This document shows, piece by piece, positions 22,347 to 32,616 of a stretch of 64,000 nt of DNA. The DNA is from Chaetoderma sp. LZ-2023a. Taxonomy: Eukaryota > Mollusca > Caudofoveata > Chaetodermatida > Chaetodermatidae. Within the stretch, counting starts at the first letter, position 1; every line of letters begins with the position of its first letter. The stretch spans positions 118,871,704-118,935,703 of the forward strand of contig CM067360.1 of assembly GCA_034401795.1 (NCBI GenBank), read 5' to 3'. Made by a program: the position numbers and the translations under genes. The notes beneath the pieces are model-generated. The model saw nothing but the letters and a program-made list of their open reading frames with translations, made no database searches and was not told where the DNA came from.

Positions 22347-23510
22347 TCAAACCTATCCTATCGAGCTATCATAGTTAGGTTTAGTGGCTGCATGTCATGT
22401 TCCATAACGAGAGCATGGACAGCAACCTTAGTGAAAAATGGTTGCCATATGGGAAGAACGGCGTGTTGCATTTGCTGTTGATGTATAGCGTAACCCAGGT
22501 GAACTGGGGTCCAAATATTTTTTTAGTGTCTCTAATACTAACAATATGGGTAGAATGCCTGATTACAATTATAAATTTATTAGAATATGCAATACTTATA
22601 TACAATATTAACTTATAACGGATGTCGCATCCAACCTTCGGTACCACTTAGATGTTTTACTTATTAATTAATAACGGTATAACGTAACTAAGATATGTTT
22701 CTATGTGTTGTACCTATTAGTCATCAGAATAAATGCCACATGTAGTCGTTGCCCCGCATCCCTGTGGTGTGAGCTGATGCACGGTGTAGCTGCTGCCTGG
22801 AGAATCGCTGCAGGATGTTGGCTGATACGTTTCACACTCAAGAACAGTGAAGAATAAAGCCGTTACTGGTGGCCAACATATTCTAACACATAGTACATAC
22901 TGAATAGTTCACCGTAATACTGCTATGTCGTGTGTGCTATAAGGGTGGTGGATGCCTCCATATTATGAAGACTTGTAGATACACAATGCAAGGTTATTGT
23001 CTCGGCACAAGACGATTCGCGCCCATTAGCACTAGCGGCGCGAAAAGCAATGCCCTTGTCTGGACTATGGTCAAAACGTGAATTCAGTGATGCTGGATGC
23101 GTCCATTGTTTGTTACCACCATTTCTGTCGTGGTGTGGCAAATCTGGCGAGACATTTAAAACACCACTTGTCTCTACATGCTAATTTCGGCGGTAATTAC
23201 GCCGCATTGAAGGTACCTGAAGGTACCGCTATGATGGTTGTAGAATGAGAAAACGTCTTTTAATAAATATTTTTGCCCCTGCTGATCTACCAGGAGCGTC
23301 CAAAACATAGTGTGGTGCAGAGCGCGGGTGTCCTGAGATGGCACCTGAGGGTAATAAGTTGCGTTGGTGTAGATTGCAGAATGCGAGCTCTACGCAGTAG
23401 GCAGATAAGGAATTTGTTCTCAATTGGACCATCACCGCCTCCATTCTTACTATGTCTAAATAAGTTGGTGGTTTGATTGGTGGCTAGGGCTCATTCACGC
23501 CATATCTAGG
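22347..23510. other. Unassigned, single-copy-looking sequence
   Basis: No family match inside the window. GC content rises at 22740-23450. Short ORFs on the minus strand (22923-23141; 23229-23444) have no recognisable domain. Two tandem GAAGGTACC words lie at 23210 and 23219. It could include an unrecognised exon, but I cannot support one. Confidence 0.3.
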
Positions 23511-23514
23511 CAGG

Positions 23515-23722
23515 TTTTCTTTATTTTATTGGTAACTTCCCCAGTTTTTACACCGGTACCCATGTATACACCTGGGTAGAGAGAGGCGACGAGGAGTGAA
23601 TGAGATTGCCTGTGTGTCCACCAATTGCGTGGTTGCTATAGCTGATCGCGGACACTCGAGCGGGATTTGAACACCGCCCGGCAAGTCGACCACGCTAACA
23701 CCGCGGCCAATCGTCTCCTCTT
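23515..23722 (-). mobile_element. tRNA-derived SINE
   Basis: On the minus strand the head reads TTGGCCGCGGTGTTAGCGTG (A-box-like, 23691-23710), followed about 40 nt later by GTGTTCAAATCCCGC (B-box-like, 23665-23679). A body with CTACCCAGGTGTATACATGG and GTACCGGTGTAAAAACTGG follows, and an A-rich tail AATAAAATAAAGAAAA lies at 23515-23531. The acceptor-stem halves do not pair, so this is a SINE rather than a tRNA gene. It would have been transcribed by RNA polymerase III from the internal promoter. The family is not assigned. Confidence 0.7.
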
Positions 23723-24285
23723 CTAACTGTGACCGACTTGCAGAGCTCCTTTTATACTCGCTGGAGAGGGTGCGTCAGCGGGCTCAGCCAATCAGTGCAC
23801 GTGTTGCGTATGAGGCATGTCAGCTAGTGAAATAGTGCCTATCTCTCACCCAATCGTGCACGCGCTCCGGCGATATCTGCGTTCTAGTTGGAGCGCCAAA
23901 CAGTCAGTTTTAAATTTATCATATCCTCGCCAGATCTGAGCCGATTTAAATTCTGTTCAGTGTTTCAAATTCCCCATTCAATTTCGGTACCAAATTCATG
24001 GAGAACGGCCCAATATTATGGAATCGCCATAATTTTACTAACTATATACATAAGCCGCCAGTCTCCATACGCTAACGCTCTAGAGCAGACGCCCTCTCAT
24101 TGCCACGCAAGCACATAGGGCGATCTCACGGACTCTATCATTGTATTCAATGTACATGGCTACATGTACACAACTATATGCTACACAAGGGGGCGAGCGT
24201 GGAGCATCCCAGCCCAGGCCGTTCCGTACCCAGACATGCTGGGCCGGTCCATACCCGACAGAGCGGTCTGCGCTACACCGCAGTG
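23723..24285. other. Unassigned sequence
   Basis: GC-moderate sequence without a gene I can support. It contains, at 23906-23947, a 42-bp exact copy of 18364-18405 from the 1.05-kb element, and TGTACATGGCTACATGTACA at 24149-24168. Confidence 0.35.
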
Positions 24286-24789
24286 GTAAAACATACTTCC
24301 TTCATTGAGTATTGCAACAGAGCTGGATTGATGAATGATATAATTTAGAGAAACACATAAATCACACAAAAACATCAATACTCATTATAGCTGCAAGTGA
24401 CAAATGCTGAATTTTAGGTAAGAGCGTAATGTAATGCTACGTGTATGCTAGACTTACTTTCGAATCTGTCTGGCGGCTATTAGATTAGTGCCCGGTGTGT
24501 AGTAACAACACATTTCCTGCACCGAGCATTGCAACATAGCTGGAATGATGCATGTTCTACGTTGGAGAAAGAAATAAAGCACACGTACGCACGTACGCAC
24601 GTGCGCACGCATGCACGCACACACCAATACTCATAATTCTCCTTAGTATCCTGCATAATTTACTGTGCCGTGTATGCGCGAATTCTTTTCGAAGAATCTG
24701 TCTGGCAGATACATTCTCACATTTCCTTGCTCTCCTCAGAATCAATATCGCTGGGCAATACGTTTTCGCTTCAAACTTATTAATAATCG
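24286..24789 (+). repeat. Two MU B blocks with GCAC microsatellite
   Basis: B blocks at 24290-24440 and 24480-24660 (AGCTGGATTGATGAATGATA; AGCTGGAATGATGCATGTTC). In the second, the AAATCACACA slot is occupied by a short CACG-type tract at 24579-24624. MU collinearity, lost at 15.29 kb, resumes here. Confidence 0.65.
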
Positions 24790-25105
24790 TTATCTCAAGA
24801 AAGTAACTTGACTTACCGGGCGTGAATTAATTTGATAACGTATACGCAATATAGGTTTATTATATGTCTCTCAACACCAAATCTTAACTATCATATTGCC
24901 ACATTAATGGCTCTTCGGGGATGGCATCGGGTGATATAATGTATTATCTCTGTATATTTAAGAAGGACATGCGTAATGTGTAGAAATGGATATATATTCT
25001 GATTTTGGACTATGGCCATCAAGAGCAGTCACATGGTGTCCAAATCTGCTCCAGCTGGATATCTGGTTATTGTTAAGATTTATATTCATGACAAATAGCG
25101 TCCCA
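24790..25105 (+). repeat. MU block C, copy 2
   Basis: GTGAATTAATTTGATAACG, CATATTGCCACATTAATGGC, TATATTCTGATTTTGGACTA and TGGCCATCAAGAGCAGTCAC match 10.41-10.74 kb in the same order. Confidence 0.7.
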
Positions 25106-25560
25106 TTCTTCCTGCAAATCGGCATTCACATATTGCTATGGTGACCATTGAGGCCTTAACAACGTAAGTAGAATGGATGAATCCAGGCTTACCTAGGCCA
25201 CGCCCATCTCTAGCTAAGCTCCACCCACGCTGTGCCCGTGTTTGGATCGATCGAAACCTGCACTTCCTGAATCTCAATTTCCAGAAAACTATACAAGTAA
25301 GCTGTTGCATATGTTTAAATTAATCTGGGTGGGTGCTGTTTCGCCCAGTCAGTCACATTAGTTTCAGTATATTAATATGATATACTAATTACAAAAAGTC
25401 ATACAATTCACACAAATCGATGGACTATTAAGCGTTTATGACGGACTTCTTAAGACTGCATTCATGACGTGAAGGGTCATGATCTCAGCTTGTATGTGGC
25501 GTAGTTGATTATGAAGTCATATGGATGATCGATACACTGGTTTCATCCATTTAGCTGTGT
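25106..25560 (+). repeat. MU D/E block, copy 2
   Basis: D: CACGCCCATCTCTAGCTAAG and AATTTCCAGAAAACTATACA, then CAAGTAAGC. HP1 at 25303-25374 is decayed. E: GGACTATTAAGCGTTTATGA, CATTCATGACGTGA. Confidence 0.7.
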
Positions 25561-26860
25561 GCGATGCAGCGTTATGCAACTAATATTGCTTGTTGTTTCA
25601 TGGTATAACATGTTTCGATTTCAATCAATACAGTCAATCAAATATGACCTCATTGCCTTCCAAATGTATGTATCGAATACCCAGACTACCAACTAATTAT
25701 CTCTGGCTAACCGTTTCAACTGCCTCTCCATCTAACGGAGCAAACATTCCTTTGTTCGCGAGATCTTATCCTCGATATATTCGCGTGCTGGTGGCGGAGA
25801 TTTATTAGCCTGGAACAAAGTAACTCAATTATGTATGTGGTTGGCAAGCTTCTAGGCAATGTCAAGCAAGAGGTTGTACTTGTCCTACGCGTCGTGATCT
25901 TGAGTCGTAGATGTAGTTTATGTCCATTTCTAGATGGAAGGCTTACATCTCCAGATGAGGGATTAACTGACTGACTGATGCCAGCACGACGCCATACTTT
26001 CAGTGGACAATAACTCAGGACCTTTGAATAGTTTGAGAACAATTTGGCTGCACTCCGTTAGTGGCTTATTCAAATTGTTCTCAAAATATTCTGCATAACT
26101 AGAATAAAATGACATGAAAAAGTAGTCTGCAGAAATTCAGCAGGCAAACAGTTACGATAATGCATTTAAGAATAGACTACCTAAGTATTCACTTCAACTC
26201 GACCGGGCACGCGATTAGAATAACAATACTACTGCATAACACATTTAAGGATAGGCTATCTAACTGGTCGCGTCACTTAGACCAGCCACGTGATTAGAAT
26301 AGCAATAACACTACATGTGTCAATAATGCCATCATATGTGTAATGCAATCGGTTCCCATCTTCTGCGAAATCTCCACCATTTCTTCAGGGATGGGCACAT
26401 TGTAGTGCGCTACTAATGCGGATTGGTCAAATCAATAGAAACGTGTACGTCATAACAATCATGTTATCACTTTTTCATTGCATAAACGCGCAATGCTTAA
26501 TTCTATTTAGCTGTCATGATCTGTATTAGACGTCCCCATTTGATCATCCAATGTTAAAGCCCTGTGTATCTAGACAATATCAGTGTATACTGCATGCTGT
26601 ACCCAGCTACGCGGTAGTGTATTCGCATGGGTGTTACTCTCGATACGCGCAACATGTTCCAGTTAAATTATATAGCCGGTTACGCGTTTATAATGGACTT
26701 ACATATGTTAGTCATGACATAGTGTATAGGGACAACAGCCTGCATGTGATGTAATTGATTATGCCGTCATATACGTGCCTGGCTGACTGTATTGCTCTAT
26801 TAAGTGGTTAGTGGCAAGAACAAATGCACTCTTTGGCATATTGAATTGTGTTAAAAAAAA
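25561..26860 (+). repeat. Mixed MU sequence with HP2 and E-like blocks
   Basis: Positions 25590-25760 match 46.17-46.3 and 28.74-28.99 kb (ACATGTTTCGATTTCAATCA; TATGTATCGAATACCCAGAC). HP2 is at 26021-26096. Positions 26100-26400 match 29.69-29.87 kb (ACATTTAAGGATAGGCTA type). Positions 26665-26790 are E-like (TTATAATGGACTTACATATG). No gene. Confidence 0.55.
26021..26096. repeat. HP2 hairpin with paired arm changes
   Basis: Left: TTGAATAGTTTGAGAACAAT and TTGGCTGC. Right: ATTCAAATTGTTCTCAAAAT and ATTCTGCA. GAGAACAATTTG pairs exactly with CAAATTGTTCTC, although both differ from the HP1 stem (GAAACTAATTTG). HP2 copies also lie at 29.6, 32.15, 34.2 and 59.65 kb. Confidence 0.7.
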
Positions 26861-27999
26861 TAGATGGGCTTTTTCTCGATGAGGTTTACTACTGTATGCA
26901 GAAAAGATTGCGTGCCCCTTTATGTCATAAGATGTAAGATGTTTGACATCTCGGAAATGCTGTCAATCAAATACTATCCCATGCATCTAAATGGCAAAGT
27001 TGGGATTAGCCTGGGTTTACATACAGCTAACGTCAGAATTCGTGTCAGAATAACATTATCAGTCCACAAACTATAGCGCGTGCTTATATATTTCAAAACA
27101 AGTTATGAACTATATTTGCTACCGACTAACTCTCTGCGATTCACCTTTTCAACGGCTTGTCCAACTAGTGTCTAAGGTATCCTTAAGACTGGCTTTCTCT
27201 GTGCATTGGCATGGTAAATGGCGGACGTTTATTAGCGAGTAGATCAAACACATTCAATATGACACACATTTCTAAGTTTCATGAGCAATGCTTGTTGGCC
27301 AACATGCCATATATTAGCACATTCGGCGAGATCAGTGACTCTTAATTCTAGAAGCTAACGTTACTATCATAGATCCTCTACTATGCTAGTATTTAGACCG
27401 CCACATCTGGTCCTCTGCGTACTGATGTGATGTCCAGAAATATAGTAACATACTCGCATACCACTAATCGTTTCCATTTGTGTAAAGGTAATGGCTCAAC
27501 AACGGTAATGCGACAATTCCTGTGTATATCCAACACATTCACAGATATTGGCCACTTCTCAAACACTCTTTAGTTTAAAACTAGTTAATGGTTCTTAGGG
27601 TAATAAGCACATGATATCAAATTTGCTTAGAGACGGATATCTGGACGCGGTATGAAGGAACTCGAGGGGGAATCGCAAAAAGAGTTCCAGAATAAACACG
27701 TAACAGCTGAAGTATCATTTGAAATAATGGTGTAAAAGCAGTACTACTATCAACATATGTATTTCTTTTCACCAAGAATTCAATACCATCAGACACAAAA
27801 ACAAGGTAACATAGATGGAAGATAACCTCCTATAACAGGGTATAAAATAGGCAATCAACATATCGATACTGCCACCAGCAACCCACAGGTAGTGGTTGAG
27901 GCATTTTATTACATATGTATCAACTGTCCAATTTTCAATTGCTCTCTTCGGACAACAAGTTTACTTTTCAAATGCATTAATCATCGTTATTTCAAGAAG
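26861..27999 (+). repeat. MU blocks L2 and L3, copy 3
   Basis: L2 at 27205-27340 (TGGCGGACGTTTATTAGCGA, ATATGACACACATTTCTAAG); L3 at 27600-27740 (GAGACGGATATCTGGACGC, CTCGAGGGGGAAT); L3 tail at 27770-27920. Order and spacing match copies 1 and 2. Positions 26861-27200 and 27340-27600 contain nothing I can name. Confidence 0.65.
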
Positions 28000-28370
28000 G
28001 TAACTTGAACTAACAGCCGTGAATTAACTTGATACTGTTTACTCAATAACGGTTTAATATATATCTAACACAGTATATTCTGTCAGCTTATTGCCACATT
28101 AATGGATGTTAGAGGATGTCATTGAGTGGTATACTATATTATCTTCGCATAGTTAAGAAGGACATAATATTGCATAAATGGATAGATATTCCGATTCTGG
28201 AATATGACCATTAAGAACGGGCACATGGTGACCAGATATAGTGCAGTTGGATATGTGTTTATTGTTTAGATCTAGATTCATGGATAATGGTAACGCTTGT
28301 TACGACGACCTCTGATACATATCATCCAGTTTTACCTATGCGCCTCCAATCTCTAGCTATGCCACCGCAC
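28000..28370 (+). repeat. MU block C, copy 3
   Basis: GTGAATTAACTTGATACTG, GCTTATTGCCACATTAATGG and GGATAATGGTAACG match the other C blocks. Here C follows L3 directly, so intervening blocks (L4, microsatellite, G, H, A, B) are absent, as expected from a deletion within the unit. Confidence 0.65.
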
Positions 28371-28430
28371 CCCCGCACCCCCCCCCCCCCCCCGCACCCC
28401 ACCCCCCACCCACCTCCCCGAATTTGCTCG
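28371..28430. repeat. C-rich low-complexity tract
   Basis: A run of seventeen C residues with flanking CACCCCACC words. It lies where the D block normally begins, after CTAGCTATGCC, so it interrupts D. Confidence 0.9.
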
Positions 28431-28745
28431 TGTTGGATTCTATCAACCCCTGAACTCAATTTCCATAAGACCATAGGCTACAGGTAACACCGTCCAGTCA
28501 GTCAACTTGGTTTTAAAACTATTCAACGCATTGTTTATTAAATAGAAATGGCATACAATTCGAATAACTCGACACATTGTTACGCCTTTATGGTGACCTT
28601 CATGACATGATCGGTTATGACGTCAGCCAACAGGTGGCGTAGTTACTTATGAAATCATACGGTTGATTGATACAATGGATTCAGCCATTTAGTCGTGTGC
28701 CATGTAGCATTATGCGACTAACATTGCCTGCTGTTTTATAGTATA
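28431..28745 (+). repeat. MU D remnant, HP1 right arm and E block
   Basis: GTTGGATTCTATCAACCCCT, AATTTCCATAAGACC, the HP1 right arm (GTCAACTTGGTTTTAAAACT, ATTCAACG) and E with TGACGTCA at 28618. Confidence 0.6.
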
Positions 28746-29008
28746 ACATGTTTCACATTTAATCAATACGGTCAATCAAATATGACATTATTCCATTCAG
28801 TGTCAAATCGGAGGGTAACCTGCTTTGTGCAATCTAATAACGTCAGATTCGCTTCCCAAGTGAAATTATGAGCCGACATTACGGTACTTACGTACTTATG
28901 CTGTTTAGCTTTGTAAATGTCCTAACTTATGTATCGAATACCTAGGCTACCAAGTAATTATCAGTGGCACACACTTTCAACAGCTTCTCCATCTAACTTA
29001 GCAATGGA

Positions 29009-29409
29009 CCTTTCCATTTTAGCTATGCCCGGCCCATCTCTAGCTAAGCTCCATCCACACCTCGCTCGTGCTCTGATTAATCGATCTCTGAACCCCCTGA
29101 TTATCGATGTCAAGAAAACTATACAGGTACGCTGTTGAATAGTTTGAAACTAATTTGACTGGGTGCTGTTGTTGCCTAAGGCAGCAACAGCACTCAGTCA
29201 AATTAGTTTCAAAATATTCAACACCATGTTTCTTAAATAGCAAAGAATTACAAAGACATACAATTGATACAACGTGTCGGAGTATTTGAGATTTGGTGAC
29301 CGTCTATATGGAACCCTTTGTGACGTAATGATTGTGACGTCATCGTGCATGCGCTGAGATGATTATGACGTCATACGAGGTCAGATGATGCGTGGCTACT
29401 TTGGAAAGG
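29009..29409 (+). mobile_element. E1 element, complete, 401 bp
   Basis: Ends CCTTTCCA and TGGAAAGG are inverted repeats. Inside, in order: TAGCTATGCCC, CCATCTCTAGCTAAGCTCCA, CTCGCTCGTG, ATACAGGTACGC, a 91-bp hairpin (29133-29223), TCTTAAATAGCAAAGAATTA, then TGACGTAA (29321), TGACGTCA (29335) and TGACGTCA (29366). No coding capacity. It fits a MITE-like non-autonomous element; the target duplication cannot be resolved because the copy lies inside a larger duplication. Confidence 0.75.
29133..29223. repeat. HP1 hairpin, 91 bp
   Basis: Arms of about 43 bp (TGTTGAATAGTTTGAAACTA, ATTTGACTGGGTGCTGTTG and their complement) around a short TAAGG-centred loop, with a few mismatches. The central element of E1. 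Confidence 0.92.
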
Positions 29410-29590
29410 TGAATTATTCCTGCGTTTGCCAGATCTTATCCTCGGTGTATTCAGGCGTTGGTGATGGGGACTTTTTAGCATGGATATGCAAGGTTCGAAA
29501 GCAATGCCAAGCAAGAGGGTGTCGTAATCTTGGATCATAGATGTAGTTTATGTCCATCTCCAACTGGGAAATAACTCTGGACCTGCTGCA

Positions 29591-29681
29591 TATTCAGAGA
29601 ACAATTTGACTGATATTTGTCGGTGTCTTAGCCACCAACAATTTGAAGTCAATTTGTTTTTCAAAATATGCTGCATGTCCA
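29591..29681. repeat. HP2 hairpin in R1
   Basis: TGCATATTCAGAGAACAATT, TGACTGATATTTGTCGGTGT, then CTTAGCCACCAACAATTTGA and TCAAAATATGCTGCA. Confidence 0.75.
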
Positions 29682-30059
29682 GATTTAAACGACGTGAAAA
29701 ATGTGGTCTGCAGAGATGATTCAGAAGGCAAACAGTTAAGATAACACATTCAAGGGATAGGCTACCTAACTTTCCGCCTCAATCAGACCAGGAATGTGGT
29801 TAGAATAGCTGCCAGATACATCAATTATGCCATCACGATGTGCACAATGCAATTGCTTACCATCATCTGCACACATTCAAATTAATCGACATATATTACA
29901 TCGATACTTGTTTGTAGCAGTTCGTTTCATTTGGGTTTGAGAATTACAGTGAGCAACCACTGATGAATGATCAAATCATTAGAAACTTTAAATTATACCA
30001 GTGATCGAGTGAATGCATAGTTTAATGAGTGAATGCATAAATGAATGCATGCCTGACTG

Positions 30060-30457
30060 ACGGACTGAATGAATGAATGAATGAATGAATGAATGAACGA
30101 ACGAATGAATGAATGACTGAATGAATGAATGAATGAATGAATTAATTAATTAATGAATGAATGAATGAATGAAAGAACGAACGAAGGAACGAATGAAAGA
30201 ATGAACGGTCAGAACGAAGGAACGAACGAACGAACGAACGAATGAATGAACGAACGAACACGAGAATGAATGCGAGAACGAACGAATGAACGAATGAATG
30301 AATGAATTAATGAATGAACGAACGAATGAATGAACGAACGAACGAACGAACGAACGAACGAACGAACGAACGAACGATCGAACGAATGAACGAACGAACG
30401 AACGAACGGCCGAACGAATGAAAGAACGAACGGATGGACGAACGACCAAACGAATGA

Positions 30458-30488
<31 letters not shown>

Positions 30489-31296
30489 CACGAACGAACG
30501 AATAGGTCGAACGAACAAACGAACGAACGAACGAACGAACGAATGAATGAAAGAATGAATGAAAGAATGAATGAATGAATGAATGAATGAATGGACGAAT
30601 GAACCCTTGAGCAAAAGAACGTACAAATGTACAAATGAACGAACGAACGAACGAACGAACTAACGAACGGACGGACGAACGAACGAACGAACGATTGAAC
30701 GAACGAACGGATGGACGAACGACCAAACGAATGAACGAACGAACGAACGAACGAACGAGCGCACGAACGAACGAATAGGTCGAACGAACAAACGAACGAA
30801 CGAACGAACGAACGAATGAATGAAAGAATGAATGAAAGAATGAATGAATGAATGAATGAATGAATGAATGGACGAATGAACCCTTGAGCAAAAGAACGTA
30901 CAAATGTACAAATGAACGAACGAACGAACGAACGAACTAACGAACGGACGGACGAACGAACGAACGATTGAACGAACGAACGAACGAACGAACGAAGGAA
31001 CGGACGAACGAATGAAAGAACGAACGGATGGACGAACGACCAAACGAATGAACGAACGAACGAACGAACGAACGAACGAACGAACGAACGAACGCACGAA
31101 CGAACGAACGAACGAATAGGTCGAACGAACACACGAACGAGCGAACGCGTGGACGAAAGGGCGAATTAATGAATGAATGAATGAACAAACGAAAGAATGC
31201 ATGAATGAATGAATGAGTGAATGAATGAATGAATGAATGAATGAATGAATGAATGAATGAATGAATGAATGAATGAATGAATGAATGAATGAATGA
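30060..31296. repeat. GAAC/GAAT tetranucleotide array 1 with higher-order repeats
   Basis: About 1.24 kb of GAAT and GAAC tetramers. A landmark GAACCCTTGAGCAAAAGAAC occurs at 30601 and 30878 (277 bp apart), followed each time by GTACAAATGTACAAATG, so the array has a higher-order period. On the minus strand GTTC and ATTC units lack stops in all frames (Val-Arg-Ser-Phe and Ile-His-Ser-Phe), creating overlapping ORFs up to 307 codons. These are not genes. Confidence 0.97.
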
Positions 31297-31564
31297 ATGA
31301 ACATGTTTCACATTTAATCAATACGGTCAATCAAATATGACATTATTCCATTCAGTGTCAAATCGGAGGGTAACCTGCATTGTGCAATCTAATAACGTCA
31401 GACTCGCTTCCCAAGTGAAATTGTGAGCCGACATTACGGTACTTACGGTACTTATGCTGTTTAGCTTTGTAAATGTCCTAACATATGTATCGAATACCCA
31501 GGCTACCAAGTAATTATCAGTGGCACACACTTTCAACTGCTTCTCCATCTAACTTAGCAATGGA

Positions 31565-31965
31565 CCTTTCTATTTTAGCTATGCCCGGCCCATCTCTAGC
31601 TAAGCTCCATCCACACCTCGCTCGTGCTCTGATTAATCGATCTCTGAACCCCCTGATTATCGATGTCAAGAAAACTATACAGGTACGCTGTTGAATATTT
31701 TGAAACTAATTTGACTGGGTGCTGTTGTTGCCTAAGGCAGCAACAGCACTCAGTCAAATTAGTTTCAAAATATTCAACACCATGTTTCTTAAATAGCAAA
31801 GAATTACAAAGACATACAATTGATACAACGTGTCGGAGTATTTGAGATTTGGTGACCGTCTATATGGAACCCTTTGTGACGTAACGATTGTGACGTCATC
31901 ACGCATGCGCTGAGATGATTATGACGTCATACGAGGTCAGATGATGCGTGGCTACTTTGGAAAGG
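31565..31965 (+). mobile_element. E1 element, 401 bp, in R2
   Basis: Same layout as 29009-29409. Ends CCTTTCTA / TGGAAAGG. HP1 at 31689-31779; TGACGTCA at 31891 and 31922. Confidence 0.75.
31689..31779. repeat. HP1 hairpin, 91 bp
   Basis: Nearly perfect arms: TGTTGAATATTTTGAAACTA on the left, TAGTTTCAAAATATTCAACA on the right, identical when complemented over the outer 20 bases. Confidence 0.93.
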
Positions 31966-32145
31966 TGAATTATTCCTGCGTTTGCCAGATCTTATCCTCG
32001 GTATATTCACGCGTTGGTGATGGGGACTTATTAGCATGGATATGCAAGGTTCGAAAGCAATGCCAAGCAAGAGGGTGTCGTAAACTTGGATCATAGATGT
32101 AGTTTATGTCCATCTCCAACTGGGAAATAACTCTGGACCTGCTGC

Positions 32146-32236
32146 ATATTCAGAGAACAATTTGACTGATATTTGTCGGTGTCTTAGCCACCAACAATTT
32201 GAAGTCAATTTGTTTTTCAAAATATGCTGCATGTCC
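32146..32236. repeat. HP2 hairpin in R2
   Basis: Same sequence as the R1 copy at 29591. Confidence 0.75.
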
Positions 32237-32616
32237 AGATTTAAACGACCTGGAAAATGTGGTCTGCAGAGATGATTCAGAAGGCAAACAATTAAGATAA
32301 CACATTCAAGGGATAGGCTACCTAACTTTCCGCCTCAATTAGACCACGAATGTGGTTAGAATAGCTGGCAGATACATCAATTATGCCATCACGATTTGCA
32401 CAATGCAATTGCTTACCATCATCTGCACACATTCAAATTAATCGACATATATTACATCGATACTTGTTTGTAGCAGTTCGTTTCATTTGGGTTTGAGAAT
32501 TACAGTGAGCAACCACTGATGAATGATCAAATCATTAGAAACTTTAAATTATACCAGTGATCGAGTGAATGCATAGTTTAATGAGTGAATGCATAAATGA
32601 ATGCATGCCTGACTGA

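Larger units (their letters stand above)
28747..30054 (+). repeat. R1: first copy of the recent segmental repeat
   Basis: From AACATGTTTCACATTTAATC to CATGCCTGACTGACGGACTG this is about 99 percent identical to R2 (31301-32610), as judged from the few mismatches seen by eye. It contains a complete E1 (29009-29409) and an HP2. No ORF has a recognised domain; the 69- and 67-codon ORFs over E1 are repeat-derived and recur in R2 and R3. Confidence 0.93.
31301..32610 (+). repeat. R2: second copy of the recent segmental repeat
   Basis: Tandem copy of R1, 2.556 kb downstream, beginning AACATGTTTCACATTTAATC. Differences include CTTTGTG/CATTGTG and a one-base insertion in TACTTACGGTACTT. Confidence 0.93.

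Noticed and set aside
23640-23722. A functional tRNA gene on the minus strand
   Set aside because: A- and B-box-like words exist, but the acceptor stem does not pair and an extended body with A-rich tail follows, so SINE fits better.
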